Positions 35,030 through 43,980 of a DNA stretch of 64,000 bases are shown here, piece by piece. The stretch comes from Paenibacillus sp. MSJ-34 (GTDB lineage Bacteria > Bacillota > Bacilli > Paenibacillales > Paenibacillaceae), in contig NZ_JAHLPR010000010.1 of assembly GCF_018918005.1 (NCBI RefSeq), forward strand, positions 1 through 64,000. The letters are read 5' to 3'. Made by a program: the position numbers and the translations under genes. The notes under the pieces are model-generated. The model did no database searches, was not told where the DNA came from, and worked only from the letters and a program-made list of their open reading frames with translations. Position 1 is the stretch's first letter, and every line of letters begins with the position of its first letter.

Positions 35030-35941
35030 TTGGCGGAGGCAGATGTAGAGAAAAGTTCCTTCGGCGGGTTTGAACGGTTTTTGTTTTTTATAACGCCGAT
35101 TATATTTACGATCGTATTGCTTGTCGTACTATTGACCTTGTTTAATTACCCTTTGCGCCATAACCTGCTGGAGTTTGCCAGCAAAATACCGATCGTGAAT
35201 CAATGGGTTCCCGCTCCGGCGCAAGAAGCAGATCCGAAAGGAACGGAAGAATCCGAGATGCAAACCGCGGCGACGGAAGCGACGGTAAGGGAATTGAAGC
35301 AGCTTTTGGCCGCCAAAAACGCAGAACTGGAACAGGCGATCGCGGCAACCGCGACCAAAGAATCGGAAGCAGCGGAATTGCAAACGAAAATAGACGCATT
35401 GGAAAAACAGTTCGACCAGAAGAAGCAAACGGACGAACAATACGTTGAGCAGATCAATGCTCTCGCAGGCATGTACGCGAAAATTTCGCCGAGCAAAGCT
35501 GCGCCGATATTGGAAAATTTGACGATGGACGAGCTGGTTCTCGTGCTGCATGCCATGCGGACGGACGATCGCGTGAGAGTGCTCGAGAAAATGAATCCGA
35601 AGGTGGCTGCGGATGCCTCCATTCGTTTGAAAGATGTCGAACCGGCGGAAAATATGGCGATTGCCGCGCTGCAATCCCGCATTTCCCGGCTCGAAGCGGA
35701 GGCGAAAAAGCCTAGCAATACGCTGGACAGCGATCAATTGAGCAAAACGTTTATGGCGATGACGCCGAAAAGCGCGGCGACGTTGGTGCTCGATACGGCG
35801 AAGATTAGCCAAGACAAAGCGCTTTCGATTTTGAAGTCGGTTGACGACGCGACCCGTTCCCGCATCTTGGGAGCGATGTCCGAAGGAGATTCCTCGGATG
35901 AAGCCGCTAAATTGTTGGCAAAGCTGCTCCCAGCCAAGTAA
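35030..35941 (+). CDS. MotE/YlxF-family flagellar protein (MgtE-N-like domain)
   Basis: A 303-residue protein with one N-terminal membrane segment (about residues 14-40, FLFFITPIIFTIVLLVVLL). A long coiled coil follows (LLAAKNAELEQAIAATATKE onward), then two helical MgtE-N-like repeats: YAKISPSKAAPILENLTMDE with LVLVLHAMRTDDRVRVLEKM, and FMAMTPKSAATLVLDTAKIS. Relatives include YlxF of B. subtilis and MotE, which in other bacteria stabilises stator or flagellar parts in the periplasm. I chose TTG at 35030 because GGAAGGAGG lies seven bases upstream. The gene is located between fliJ and fliK, as in Bacillus. Confidence 0.82.
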   Translation: MAEADVEKSSFGGFERFLFFITPIIFTIVLLVVLLTLFNYPLRHNLLEFASKIPIVNQWVPAPAQEADPKGTEESEMQTAATEATVRELKQLLAAKNAELEQAIAATATKESEAAELQTKIDALEKQFDQKKQTDEQYVEQINALAGMYAKISPSKAAPILENLTMDELVLVLHAMRTDDRVRVLEKMNPKVAADASIRLKDVEPAENMAIAALQSRISRLEAEAKKPSNTLDSDQLSKTFMAMTPKSAATLVLDTAKISQDKALSILKSVDDATRSRILGAMSEGDSSDEAAKLLAKLLPAK

Positions 35942-35978
35942 ACGGGGAAGGCGGATGACACGAAAGGAGGTGAAAACG

Positions 35979-37370
35979 ATGAATGTGATGATTTCTAACG
36001 TATTATCGGGCAGTTCCGCGAGCGCCGTGACAGGCAAAGGCGGAGCGTCTTCGCCTAGTCAAGCCGCGGATCCGTTCGGTCAAATGCTCGTGCATGTCCT
36101 CGGCGGCAACATCGCCTCCGGCGATCAAGCGAGCGCGGCGAATCCGTTGAACGGAGCGGTCGGCTCGTTATTCTCTCTGACGGGCGGAAACGGCGAAGAG
36201 GACATGCAATGGCTCATTGCGCTAATCCTCGGCATGCTGCAGCAAACCGACGGCAAAGTGGAGCAGGATAAGGAATTGCTTCAACAATTGCAGCAATGGT
36301 TGGCTCAGGCGAACGAAGTATTGGCGGCAATGCTCGCGGCAGGCGGCCAGAACATCGCGGAAGCAGAGACGAGCGGAGGGGCAATCGAGCTCGACTTGGC
36401 AAGCCATCCTGAAACGTTGCGCTTTGCCGTACAGGACGCTCTCGTGCAATTGGCGGCCATAGCGCAGTCCGGGCAGCATACGGCAAGGCAAACCGCGGCG
36501 GAATCGAACGCTCCGGCAGCCGCAACGCAAGCGCAGCCGCATCAAGCGATATTGACGGCGGCAAGCGGCGAACAAGCGGCGCAATTGATCAAATCGCTGC
36601 AAACGCTGTTGAAAGCAGCTGGGATCGATGGCGCGGATCACTCGGCGTTTGTACGCCATATGATGGCGGCGAACACGGCTGCTTCGGGCCAAACGGCTCA
36701 ACCGCTGCAAATGAATATGAGCTCTGCGGCTCAGCAGTCGCAAATCGCGGCGAACCAGGCTGCAGCAGGCGAAACGTTGCGCGCGGACGTCCAGACCGTT
36801 CGTCCTTCCGGCGAATCGGCGGATACGGGCGGACAAACCGTAACGGCGGGCCAGTTGTCGCTCCGTACGGGCGATCATGTGCAAGTGAAAGCGCCGGAGG
36901 CGGTCAACGCGAACAATGTGCCGCAAGATATGACCCGGTTTATCGTCAAGCAGATGAGCTTCGCCAAACTGCACGGCATGTCCGAAGCGAAAATATCGCT
37001 GTATCCGGAGCATTTAGGACAGGTGGACGTGAAAATTACGCTTCAGAACGGGCAGTTGGTCGCTTCGTTCGTAACGGAACGGGCGGCGGCAAGAGAGCTG
37101 CTTGAGAACCAGATGGTACAATTGCGAGCTGCGCTCCAGGCGCAAGGATTGCAAGTGGAGAAGTTGGAAGTAACGCATAACGAGAACTTGTCTTCCCAAT
37201 TGTTCCAGGAACAACGGCAGCAACACCGCGAGCAGCAAGCTTCCGAACAGCAGAACAAGAAGCGCGGAGCGAACGTAGAAGAAATCGAGTCCGGCTTCCG
37301 ATTCGATATGGATGAACAAGCGGAGGCGGACAGAATTGGAGACGAAAGCTCGTTTACGGCCAGCGCCTAG
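35979..37370 (+). CDS. fliK: Flagellar hook-length control protein FliK
   Basis: The 463-residue protein controls hook length and switches export to filament subunits. The N-terminal two thirds are Ala/Gln/Ser-rich and flexible (AQPLQMNMSSAAQQSQIAAN). The conserved C-terminal domain is FIVKQMSFAKLHGMSEAKIS, then LYPEHLGQVDVKITLQNGQL and LLENQMVQLRAALQAQGLQV, where LxPxxLGxVxVxI is the FliK signature. ATG at 35979 follows AAGGAGGTG. A second, distinct FliK-like gene lies at 12282-14144; this one is the canonical copy. Confidence 0.93.
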   Translation: MNVMISNVLSGSSASAVTGKGGASSPSQAADPFGQMLVHVLGGNIASGDQASAANPLNGAVGSLFSLTGGNGEEDMQWLIALILGMLQQTDGKVEQDKELLQQLQQWLAQANEVLAAMLAAGGQNIAEAETSGGAIELDLASHPETLRFAVQDALVQLAAIAQSGQHTARQTAAESNAPAAATQAQPHQAILTAASGEQAAQLIKSLQTLLKAAGIDGADHSAFVRHMMAANTAASGQTAQPLQMNMSSAAQQSQIAANQAAAGETLRADVQTVRPSGESADTGGQTVTAGQLSLRTGDHVQVKAPEAVNANNVPQDMTRFIVKQMSFAKLHGMSEAKISLYPEHLGQVDVKITLQNGQLVASFVTERAAARELLENQMVQLRAALQAQGLQVEKLEVTHNENLSSQLFQEQRQQHREQQASEQQNKKRGANVEEIESGFRFDMDEQAEADRIGDESSFTASA

Positions 37371-37392
37371 ATTGCGAAGGAGGTGATCGCGT

Positions 37393-37929
37393 TTGGCAAG
37401 CGACATCATTTCAACGAAAAATGTTTGGCCGAATTACAGCCCTGAAAATGTGGCGGCGGCAAGCAAGAAAGAACATAAGCAAACGCTGGGGAAAGACGAT
37501 TTTTTCAAAATTTTGATTACCCAGCTGCAAAATCAAGACCCGACGCAACCGCTGCAAGACCGGGAATTTATCGCCCAAATGGCCCAGTTCACTTCCGTTG
37601 AGCAGCTCATGAATATTTCGAAACAACTCGGCGTGATGCAGCAGTCGCTTGGAGCGTCTTCGGGACTGATCGGCAAAGTGGTCAGTTGGACGGTGCCAGG
37701 CGATCCTCCGGAGACGAAAAGCGGCGTCGTCGAATCGATCGTCATTAAAGAAGGTGTGCAATACGCCCAAGTAGGCGAGGAGCAAATCGAGCTGGACAAG
37801 ATCGAGAAAATCGAAAACGACACCGGGATGATCGATGACGGCGAGAATGGCAACGATTCGGATGTTTCCGAACCTGACAACGCCGATGAGGAAGACGCAT
37901 TGGATGGAACCGGAGAGGATGCGCTATGA
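37393..37929 (+). CDS. flgD: Flagellar hook capping protein FlgD
   Basis: A 178-residue hook scaffold protein. The conserved N-terminal block is LGKDDFFKILITQLQNQDPT, then QPLQDREFIAQMAQFTSVEQ and LMNISKQL, diagnostic for FlgD. The C-terminal part is short compared with proteobacterial FlgD, ending in an acidic tail (EPDNADEEDALDGTGEDAL), as is common in Firmicutes. It starts at TTG 37393 after AAGGAGGTG. The stop codon overlaps the next start (ATGA). Confidence 0.94.
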   Translation: MASDIISTKNVWPNYSPENVAAASKKEHKQTLGKDDFFKILITQLQNQDPTQPLQDREFIAQMAQFTSVEQLMNISKQLGVMQQSLGASSGLIGKVVSWTVPGDPPETKSGVVESIVIKEGVQYAQVGEEQIELDKIEKIENDTGMIDDGENGNDSDVSEPDNADEEDALDGTGEDAL

Positions 37930-38309
37930 CGGATCGCTTGACGATAGGACAGTTATATCCGGGGAAAGTGCCTCCGGCGGCGGTGCGGAACAAGGCGTTA
38001 GCGCCGGCGTATCCACCGAACGGTCCAAGCTTTCAGCGGCTGCTCGAGAATGAGCTTGTCCGGTTTAGCCAGCATGCGGAGATGAGACTCGCCCAGCGCG
38101 GAATCGAGCTTCAGCCCGATCATTTGACGAAAATCGGATCGGCGATCGACAAAGCCGCATCCAAAGGGGCGAACGATTCGCTGATCATTATGAGCGACAT
38201 GGCTTTTATCGTCAATGTGAAAAACCGGACGGTCGTGACGGCGATGGACAGCGCATCGATGCAGGACAATGTGTTTACGCAAATTGACAGCGCAATTGTA
38301 GTTTCATAA
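37926..38309 (+). CDS. Flagellar operon protein, TIGR02530 family
   Basis: The 127-residue protein belongs to a small family found only in flagellar operons between flgD and the hook gene. Conserved segments are FQRLLENELVRFSQHAEMRL, AQRGIELQPDHLTKIGSAID, AASKGANDSLIIMSDMAFIV and NVKNRTVVTAMDSASMQDNV with FTQIDSAIVV. It has no membrane segment or signal peptide. Function is not established; position suggests a part in hook assembly or its export. Start overlaps the flgD stop by 4 bp. Confidence 0.85.
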   Translation: MTDRLTIGQLYPGKVPPAAVRNKALAPAYPPNGPSFQRLLENELVRFSQHAEMRLAQRGIELQPDHLTKIGSAIDKAASKGANDSLIIMSDMAFIVNVKNRTVVTAMDSASMQDNVFTQIDSAIVVS

Positions 38310-38396
38310 GGGCCGGACCGAAAAGGGAGCCCGGCGGTCGCGGATCGACGGATGCGATCGCAAACTGCAATCATTACGTTAAGGAGGAGTATCACC

Positions 38397-39215
38397 ATGT
38401 TAAGATCAATGTATTCCGGCGTTTCAGGCATGCGCGGTTTCCAAACGAAGCTTGACGTCATCGGCAACAATATCGCCAACGTGAATACGGCGGGCTTCAA
38501 AGCGGGACGCGTCATGTTCAAAGACATTATGAGCCAAACGGTCGCCGGCGTCACGGCGCCGAATGACGGCCGCGGCGGGGTGAATCCGCAGCAAGTCGGT
38601 CTCGGCGTAGCGGTCGCGGCGATCGATACGATCCATTTAGGCGGCAGCGCGATGACGACGAACAGCCCGCTCGACTTGCGGATCGACGGCGACGGTTTCT
38701 TCATCGTCAAGATGGGCGAGGATCAGGGAGTGCCCTACTTGACCCGCGCCGGCAATTTTACGGTGGACGCGGATCGCAATCTGGTGAATGCGGATGGTTT
38801 GAACGTCTGCGATACCGGCGGTACGCCGATTGTCATTGACGGAGATGCGGTCAGCTTCTCGATCGGTCAGGACGGTTACATTATGTTGACAACGGCCGAC
38901 GGCGAGATCGAACAAGGGCCGCAGATCGGAATTGCCAAGGTTGTTAACCCGGCCGGTCTGGAGAAAATCGGCGGCAATTTGTACCGGATGACGGCCAACG
39001 CGAACCCGGGCGGCGCGCTGGGTGAATTTTTCGGGGGCAACGATGCGGAGAACGGAACCGGCGCCATTATTACCGGGCAGCTTGAAATGTCGAACGTCGA
39101 CCTGACGAACGAATTTACGGAAATGATCGTGGCGCAGCGCGGATTCCAGGCGAACTCCAGAATTATTACGACTTCGGACGAAGTGCTTCAAGAAGTTGTG
39201 AACTTGAAACGATAA
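38397..39215 (+). CDS. flgE: Flagellar hook protein FlgE (short FlgG-like form)
   Basis: A 272-residue rod/hook-family protein. The N-terminal signature is MYSGVSGMRGFQTKLDVIGN, then NIANVNTAGFKAGRVMFKDI; the C-terminal motif is LEMSNVDLTNEFTEMIVAQR, then GFQANSRIITTSDEVLQEVV. In B. subtilis the gene in this position, of similar length, is the hook protein (formerly called flgG), so I follow that use; automated tools may call it flgG. ATG at 38397 follows AAGGAGGAG. Length is at the short end for hook proteins. Confidence 0.9.
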   Translation: MLRSMYSGVSGMRGFQTKLDVIGNNIANVNTAGFKAGRVMFKDIMSQTVAGVTAPNDGRGGVNPQQVGLGVAVAAIDTIHLGGSAMTTNSPLDLRIDGDGFFIVKMGEDQGVPYLTRAGNFTVDADRNLVNADGLNVCDTGGTPIVIDGDAVSFSIGQDGYIMLTTADGEIEQGPQIGIAKVVNPAGLEKIGGNLYRMTANANPGGALGEFFGGNDAENGTGAIITGQLEMSNVDLTNEFTEMIVAQRGFQANSRIITTSDEVLQEVVNLKR

Positions 39216-39277
39216 TGCCCCAAATGTTGGACGTTGATTGACGGAATATGAAATAGCAGGAAATGGCATCGATTTGT

Positions 39278-39332
39278 TGTACGTTTGTTTACAACAGCCG
39301 GTTCGTCCCGGAAGAGCTCCGTCTCTTCCGGG
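39278..39332 (+). other. Two hairpins before flbD
   Basis: GTTGTA/TACAAC (starting near 39277) and a perfect 10-bp stem CCCGGAAGAG-CTCCGT-CTCTTCCGGG (39307-39332) lie in the 139-bp spacer between the hook gene and flbD. No T-run follows, so termination is unlikely. An mRNA processing or stability role is possible. Confidence 0.5.
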
Positions 39333-39354
39333 GGAATCGCGAAGGAGGATATCT

Positions 39355-39579
39355 ATGATTTCCGTGACGCGTTTGAACGGTTCTCAAGTGTGGGTCAACG
39401 CTTTGTTAATCGAGAGCATCGAGGAAACGCCGGATACATACATAACGTTAGTTACAGGCAAAAAAATGATCGTGTTGGAAAAGGCCGACGAAGTGATTCG
39501 ACTGATGAAGGAATACGTTAGCAGTGTCGGCGTGCTCGGCGCGACCATCAAGTTCCAATCGACGGAGGGGTCATCATGA
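39355..39579 (+). CDS. flbD: FlbD/SwrD family flagellar protein
   Basis: A 74-residue protein with the compact FlbD fold: MISVTRLNGSQVWVNALLIE, then SIEETPDTYITLVTGKKMIV and LEKADEVIRLMKEYV. In B. subtilis SwrD raises flagellar motor power so that cells can swarm. ATG at 39355 follows GAAGGAGG. Its end overlaps fliL by 4 bp, linking the two. Confidence 0.9.
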   Translation: MISVTRLNGSQVWVNALLIESIEETPDTYITLVTGKKMIVLEKADEVIRLMKEYVSSVGVLGATIKFQSTEGSS

Positions 39580-40046
39580 AGAAGATGTTGCCATGGCTCA
39601 TTACCATATTACTGGCCATCACCTTGATCATACTTGCGGCTTTTTTGTTATATAGGACGTTTATCGCCGACACCGATAAAACGCCGGTGCAAAACGCCGT
39701 AGAGCAAGTGGAGGCAAAGAAATTGTCGGCGAACGAAATCGTGGAAGTGACATCGCAAATTAGTGAAATTAAAACGAATTTGGGGGATCCGGATTATATC
39801 GTAATGATCAGCTTCGCGTTTCAACTGGACAAGAAAAAAACGAAGGAAAATTTCGACAAAATTAAGGACATCAATATTAAGCCGATTATTATTAAAACGT
39901 TGGCGGACATGAAGCCTGAGGAGTTGACAGGCGCAAACGGCAAAGACCAATTAAGCGCCAAGCTTGTCAATTTGATCAACAAGACGCTGCCGGACGGCAA
40001 GCTGGTTAAAATCGACGTGACGGACTTCATTATGTCGAGCATCTAG
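39576..40046 (+). CDS. fliL: Flagellar basal body-associated protein FliL
   Basis: A 156-residue single-pass membrane protein. The N-terminal anchor is WLITILLAITLIILAAFLLY (6-25), followed by an extracytoplasmic stomatin-like domain ending DGKLVKIDVTDFIMSS, typical of FliL. FliL surrounds the stator and supports torque. ATGA start overlaps flbD. Length and position are normal. Confidence 0.92.
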   Translation: MKKMLPWLITILLAITLIILAAFLLYRTFIADTDKTPVQNAVEQVEAKKLSANEIVEVTSQISEIKTNLGDPDYIVMISFAFQLDKKKTKENFDKIKDINIKPIIIKTLADMKPEELTGANGKDQLSAKLVNLINKTLPDGKLVKIDVTDFIMSSI

Positions 40047-40086
40047 CCGGTGCGCCGCAAGCGATGACGCTAAGGGGGTGAAACGA

Positions 40087-41085
40087 TTGGTTGATGTTTT
40101 ATCACAGAATGAGATCGATGCTTTACTTGCAGCTCTTTCTTCCGGCGAAATGGATGCGGAAGAATTGAAAAAAGAAGAATCGCAGAAAAAAATCCGTTCT
40201 TACGATTTTAAAAGAGCCGTCCGTTTCTCCAAAGATCATATTCGCAGTTTAACGCGGATTCATGAAAACTTTGCCCGTTATTTGACGACCTATTTTTCTG
40301 CGCAGCTTCGAACGTTTGTGCAAATCAACGTCGTTCAGGTGGAGCAGCTGCCTTACGACGAGTTTATTCGGTCCATCCCGAAAATGACGATATTGAACAT
40401 TTTTGAGGCGGAGCCGCTCGAAGGAAGAATGGTGCTCGAAGTTCATCCCAACGTCGCTTATGCCATGTTGGATCGCTTATTGGGAGGCATCGGCACGGCG
40501 CCGTCCAAAATTACCGCATTGACGGAAATCGAGACGATCGTCATGGAGCGAATTTTCAGCAGAGCGTTCGAAAGCTTGCAGGAAGCGTGGAAAACGGTGA
40601 TCGATATTACTCCGCGTCTCGAGGCGCTGGAAACGAACCCGCAATTTATGCAAATCGTATCGCCGAACGAGACGATCGCGCTCATCTCGCTTAGCACCAA
40701 AATCGGCGATACGACGGGGATGATTAACCTTTGCATTCCGCATGTGGTCATCGAGCCGATTATGCCGCGTTTATCGGTGCATCATTGGTTCGTATCGCAA
40801 AAAAAATCGCGGGCGCCGGAAGAAGTGGAGACGCTGCGCTTGCGCGTCAACAAAGCCAAACTGCCGCTCGTTGCGGAGCTTGGAAACTCGCAAATTACGA
40901 TTCAGGAATTTTTATCTTTATCGGTAGGGGATGTAATTACGTTAAATAAGAAAGTAGAAGAAGGATTGTCGGTGAAAGTTGGCGAAAAATTAAAGTTTAT
41001 CGGCAGTCCGGGCGTCGTAAAAGATCGAATGGCAGTCCAGATTGACGAAATTGTCAATGAAGGAGTTGAAGAACATGACGAGTAA
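40087..41085 (+). CDS. fliM: Flagellar motor switch protein FliM
   Basis: A 332-residue C-ring protein. The N-terminal peptide VLSQNEIDALLAALSSGEMD binds phosphorylated CheY. The middle CheC-like domain contains KDHIRSLTRIHENFARYLTT, then LGGIG, and the C-terminal SpoA domain ends with LSLSVGDVITLNKKVEEGLS and VKVGEKLKFIGSPGV. TTG at 40087 has correct spacing to AAGGGGGTG; GTG at 40078 overlaps it. It overlaps fliY by 11 bp. Confidence 0.95.
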   Translation: MVDVLSQNEIDALLAALSSGEMDAEELKKEESQKKIRSYDFKRAVRFSKDHIRSLTRIHENFARYLTTYFSAQLRTFVQINVVQVEQLPYDEFIRSIPKMTILNIFEAEPLEGRMVLEVHPNVAYAMLDRLLGGIGTAPSKITALTEIETIVMERIFSRAFESLQEAWKTVIDITPRLEALETNPQFMQIVSPNETIALISLSTKIGDTTGMINLCIPHVVIEPIMPRLSVHHWFVSQKKSRAPEEVETLRLRVNKAKLPLVAELGNSQITIQEFLSLSVGDVITLNKKVEEGLSVKVGEKLKFIGSPGVVKDRMAVQIDEIVNEGVEEHDE

Positions 41086-42253
41086 AGATTATTTGTCGCA
41101 AGAAGAAATAGACGCTCTGTTAAACCAGTCGGCCGCAGGCTCCGCGGAATCTGCGGAAACATCGATCGGCGACTATTTGACTCATATCGAGCAAGACGCA
41201 TTGGGCGAAATCGGAAACATTACATTCGGCAGCGCGGCTACCGCCTTATCGACGCTATTAGGCAAGAAGGTGGATATTACGACACCGCAAGTGTCGATGA
41301 TTTCCCGTGAAGATTTCGACAGCGAGTTTCCGCGTCCGCATGTAGCGGTGCATGTGACGTATGTGGATGGATTCGAAGGCATCAACTCGCTCGTGATCCG
41401 GACGAAGGACGCGCAGGTCATCGCCAACTTAATGCTGGGCGGGGACGGTGTCGTCACCGAAGAAGAGGAATTGACGGAAATACATATTAGCGCCGTGCAA
41501 GAAGCGATGAATCAGATGATGGGATCTTCGGCTACTTCAATGTCAACGATCTTTAATCGCTTGGTCAATATTTCTCCGCCGGGCATCGATATTTTGAATA
41601 TTGAAAGCGGCCGGGGGCTTACGAAATTGCCGGAAGACGACATTATGGTGAAGGTATCGTTCCGGCTGACGATCGGCGACCTGATCGATTCGACGATTAT
41701 GCAGCTGTTGCCCGTGCCGTTTGCCAAAGAGTTGGTGCGCACCTTGATGGGCGGCGTGGAAGAAAGCGAGCCGGCGCCGGTTCCGGTCGAGGCGCCGTCT
41801 GTGCCGCAGCAAACGCCTCAAGCGAACGTTCCGCAGGCGCCGGCGCAAACGTATGCGAACGCGGTCGATCCGACCTACGCCAGCGCATATCAAGCTCCGC
41901 CGCAACCGGCTTCGTACGGAGCCGCGGCCAATCGCAACGTCCAGCAGGTGAAATTCGGCAACCTCCAATCGGGGCCTTATACGCAGGCGGACGAGACGAA
42001 TCTAAATTTATTATTAGACATCCCGCTCAAGGTCACTGTAGAATTAGGAAGGACCCAGAAGCAGATTAAGGAAATATTGGAACTGTCCCAAGGTTCCATT
42101 ATCGAGCTGGACAAATTGGCCGGCGAACCAGTCGATATACTCGTGAACAACAAATTGATCGCGAAAGGCGAAGTTGTGGTTATCGATGAAAACTTTGGTG
42201 TTCGTGTTACGGATATCGTGAGCCAATGGGATCGAATTCAAAAACTACAATAG
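41075..42253 (+). CDS. fliY: Flagellar motor switch phosphatase FliY
   Basis: The 392-residue fusion typical of Firmicutes combines three parts. An N-terminal CheY-P-binding peptide (YLSQEEIDALLNQSA) resembles that of FliM. A CheC-type phosphatase domain has the E-x-x-N motif EIGNITFGSAATALSTLLG and a second helix VQEAMNQMMGSSATSM. A C-terminal FliN domain follows (LLLDIPLKVTVELGRTQKQI to VDILVNNKLIAKGEVVVIDE). A Pro/Gln/Ala linker separates them (about 240-300). FliY dephosphorylates CheY-P at the switch. ATG at 41075 follows GAAGGAG. Confidence 0.95.
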   Translation: MTSKDYLSQEEIDALLNQSAAGSAESAETSIGDYLTHIEQDALGEIGNITFGSAATALSTLLGKKVDITTPQVSMISREDFDSEFPRPHVAVHVTYVDGFEGINSLVIRTKDAQVIANLMLGGDGVVTEEEELTEIHISAVQEAMNQMMGSSATSMSTIFNRLVNISPPGIDILNIESGRGLTKLPEDDIMVKVSFRLTIGDLIDSTIMQLLPVPFAKELVRTLMGGVEESEPAPVPVEAPSVPQQTPQANVPQAPAQTYANAVDPTYASAYQAPPQPASYGAAANRNVQQVKFGNLQSGPYTQADETNLNLLLDIPLKVTVELGRTQKQIKEILELSQGSIIELDKLAGEPVDILVNNKLIAKGEVVVIDENFGVRVTDIVSQWDRIQKLQ

Positions 42254-42274
42254 TTCTAGGGAGGATTTTTACAA

Positions 42275-42640
42275 ATGTCAAACCGTATTTTAATCGTAGA
42301 TGACGCAGCTTTCATGAGAATGATGATCCGTGACATTTTGACCAAGAACGGGTATGAAGTCGTGGCGGAAGCGCAGGACGGATCCCAAGCGATCGAGAAA
42401 TTCAAGGAGCATAAGCCCGATCTCGTTACGATGGATATTACGATGCCGGAAATGGACGGTATTACCGCTCTGAAAGAAATTAAAAAGACGGACCCTTCGG
42501 CCAAAGTCATCATGTGTTCCGCGATGGGGCAGCAAGCGATGGTTATCGATGCGATCCAAGCCGGGGCGAAAGATTTTATCGTGAAACCGTTCCAGGCGGA
42601 CCGCGTAATCGAAGCGATTAAGAAAACGCTAGGTTCATAG
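42275..42640 (+). CDS. cheY: Chemotaxis response regulator CheY
   Basis: A 121-residue single receiver domain. The acidic pocket is in ILIVDD, the phospho-acceptor is Asp54 in VTMDITMPEMDG, the switch Thr position is Ser in IMCSAMGQQ and the conserved Lys is in DFIVKPF. CheA phosphorylates it and CheY-P acts on FliM and FliY, encoded just upstream. ATG follows AGGGAGGATT. Length is normal. Confidence 0.97.
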   Translation: MSNRILIVDDAAFMRMMIRDILTKNGYEVVAEAQDGSQAIEKFKEHKPDLVTMDITMPEMDGITALKEIKKTDPSAKVIMCSAMGQQAMVIDAIQAGAKDFIVKPFQADRVIEAIKKTLGS

Positions 42641-42643
42641 AAA

Positions 42644-43204
42644 ATGATTTCCCTGCTTTCGGTCGAACCAGAAATTCCGGGCCGATCTTACGACCCGATG
42701 AGCGCGGTATTAAACGTCGTATGGGTCATCGTCGCCATGATTATCGTCATTGCCTTGATCGTCGTTGTCGCCAAATTTTTAGGGCAAAAAAATCGGACCT
42801 GGCTGAAAAATCGATCCATACGCACATTAGGCGCCATAGGACTTGCGCAGAATAAATCGCTGCAAGTGCTTGAAATCGGAAATACGATTTACGTGATCGG
42901 CGTCGGGGACGATGTCCGGCTTGTGGACAAAGTTTCGGATCCGGATGAGGTGGCGGCGATCGTCGCCGCGTTCGAGTCGGAACTGGCGAACCGTACCGAA
43001 TTCGGACCGCTTATAAACGGCATCCGGAGCAAATTCCGCAAACGGGAAGCGAAGACGGAACAATACGATCAAGAACAGGAAATGTCCTCCGTTTCCTTTC
43101 ACGAAGTGTTTCAAACGAAGCTCAATCGAATGCCGAACCGCAAACAAAAAGTAGAGGAACTGCTGCAGGACGAAAATAATGCAGATCGGTTGATGGATAA
43201 ATGA
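42644..43204 (+). CDS. fliO: Flagellar export gate accessory protein FliO/FliZ
   Basis: A 186-residue membrane protein. A single membrane segment (about 23-47, LNVVWVIVAMIIVIALIVVV) is followed by the conserved strand block IRTLGAIGLAQNKSLQVLEI, then GNTIYVIGVGDDVRLVDKV, which defines the FliO family. The C-terminal tail is charged. FliO helps assemble the FliP-FliR ring. ATG lies 3 bp after the cheY stop with a weak ribosome site, suggesting translational coupling, and the end overlaps fliP (ATGA). Confidence 0.88.
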   Translation: MISLLSVEPEIPGRSYDPMSAVLNVVWVIVAMIIVIALIVVVAKFLGQKNRTWLKNRSIRTLGAIGLAQNKSLQVLEIGNTIYVIGVGDDVRLVDKVSDPDEVAAIVAAFESELANRTEFGPLINGIRSKFRKREAKTEQYDQEQEMSSVSFHEVFQTKLNRMPNRKQKVEELLQDENNADRLMDK

Positions 43205-43953
43205 AAAGAAAAGTCGTTATAGCGATCATTCTGTTACAACTCTTTGCTTTATTGACGGTAGTACAAGCGTATGCGGAGCCGATTCCGAACATTAATATTC
43301 AAATCGGAGAATCGGATGGGCAACCGGGAACGAGCGCGTTATCGCTATTGTTAATCATCACCGTGCTCAGCGTCGCTCCGGCGATTTTGCTCCTGATGAC
43401 AAGCTTTACCAGAATCGTCATCGTACTCGGCTTCGTCCGAACGTCATTAGGAACGCAGCAGATGCCGCCCAATCAAGTATTGATCGGGCTTGCGCTGTTC
43501 ATGACGCTGTTCGTCATGTCGCCTACCATTTCCGATGTGAATCAGGTTGCGCTCCAGCCGTACCTGAAAGGGGAAATCAATCAGACGGCGGCGCTCGAGA
43601 AGGCTTCCGTTCCGTTGAAGAAATTTATGATCTCGCATACGCGCGAGAAAGATTTGCTCTTATTCATGAAATATACGAAAACGGAGAAACCGCAAAGTTT
43701 CGAAGATTTGCCGATTACCGTACTGGTGCCGGCTTATGCGATCAGCGAATTGAAGACGGCGTTGCAAATGGGATTTATGATATTCGTGCCGTTTCTCGTC
43801 ATTGACATGGTAGTCGCCAGCGTTCTCATGTCGATGGGGATGATGATGCTTCCGCCGGTCATGATTTCGCTTCCGTTCAAAATATTGTTGTTTATTTTGG
43901 TGGACGGTTGGTATCTTGTCGTGCAATCGCTATTGGCCAGCTTTAATACGTGA
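43201..43953 (+). CDS. fliP: Flagellar type III export gate protein FliP
   Basis: A 250-residue export gate subunit with a cleavable-type N-terminal signal (VVIAIILLQLFALLTVVQAYA), as is usual for FliP. Conserved signatures are SVAPAILLLMTSFTRIVIVL, then GFVRTSLGTQQMPPNQVLIG and the C-terminal VLMSMGMMMLPPVMISLPFK. It forms the membrane-embedded export pore with FliQ and FliR. Confidence 0.97.
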   Translation: MKRKVVIAIILLQLFALLTVVQAYAEPIPNINIQIGESDGQPGTSALSLLLIITVLSVAPAILLLMTSFTRIVIVLGFVRTSLGTQQMPPNQVLIGLALFMTLFVMSPTISDVNQVALQPYLKGEINQTAALEKASVPLKKFMISHTREKDLLLFMKYTKTEKPQSFEDLPITVLVPAYAISELKTALQMGFMIFVPFLVIDMVVASVLMSMGMMMLPPVMISLPFKILLFILVDGWYLVVQSLLASFNT

Positions 43954-43980
43954 AGATGAAACGGTTAGGAGTGACTGCAT

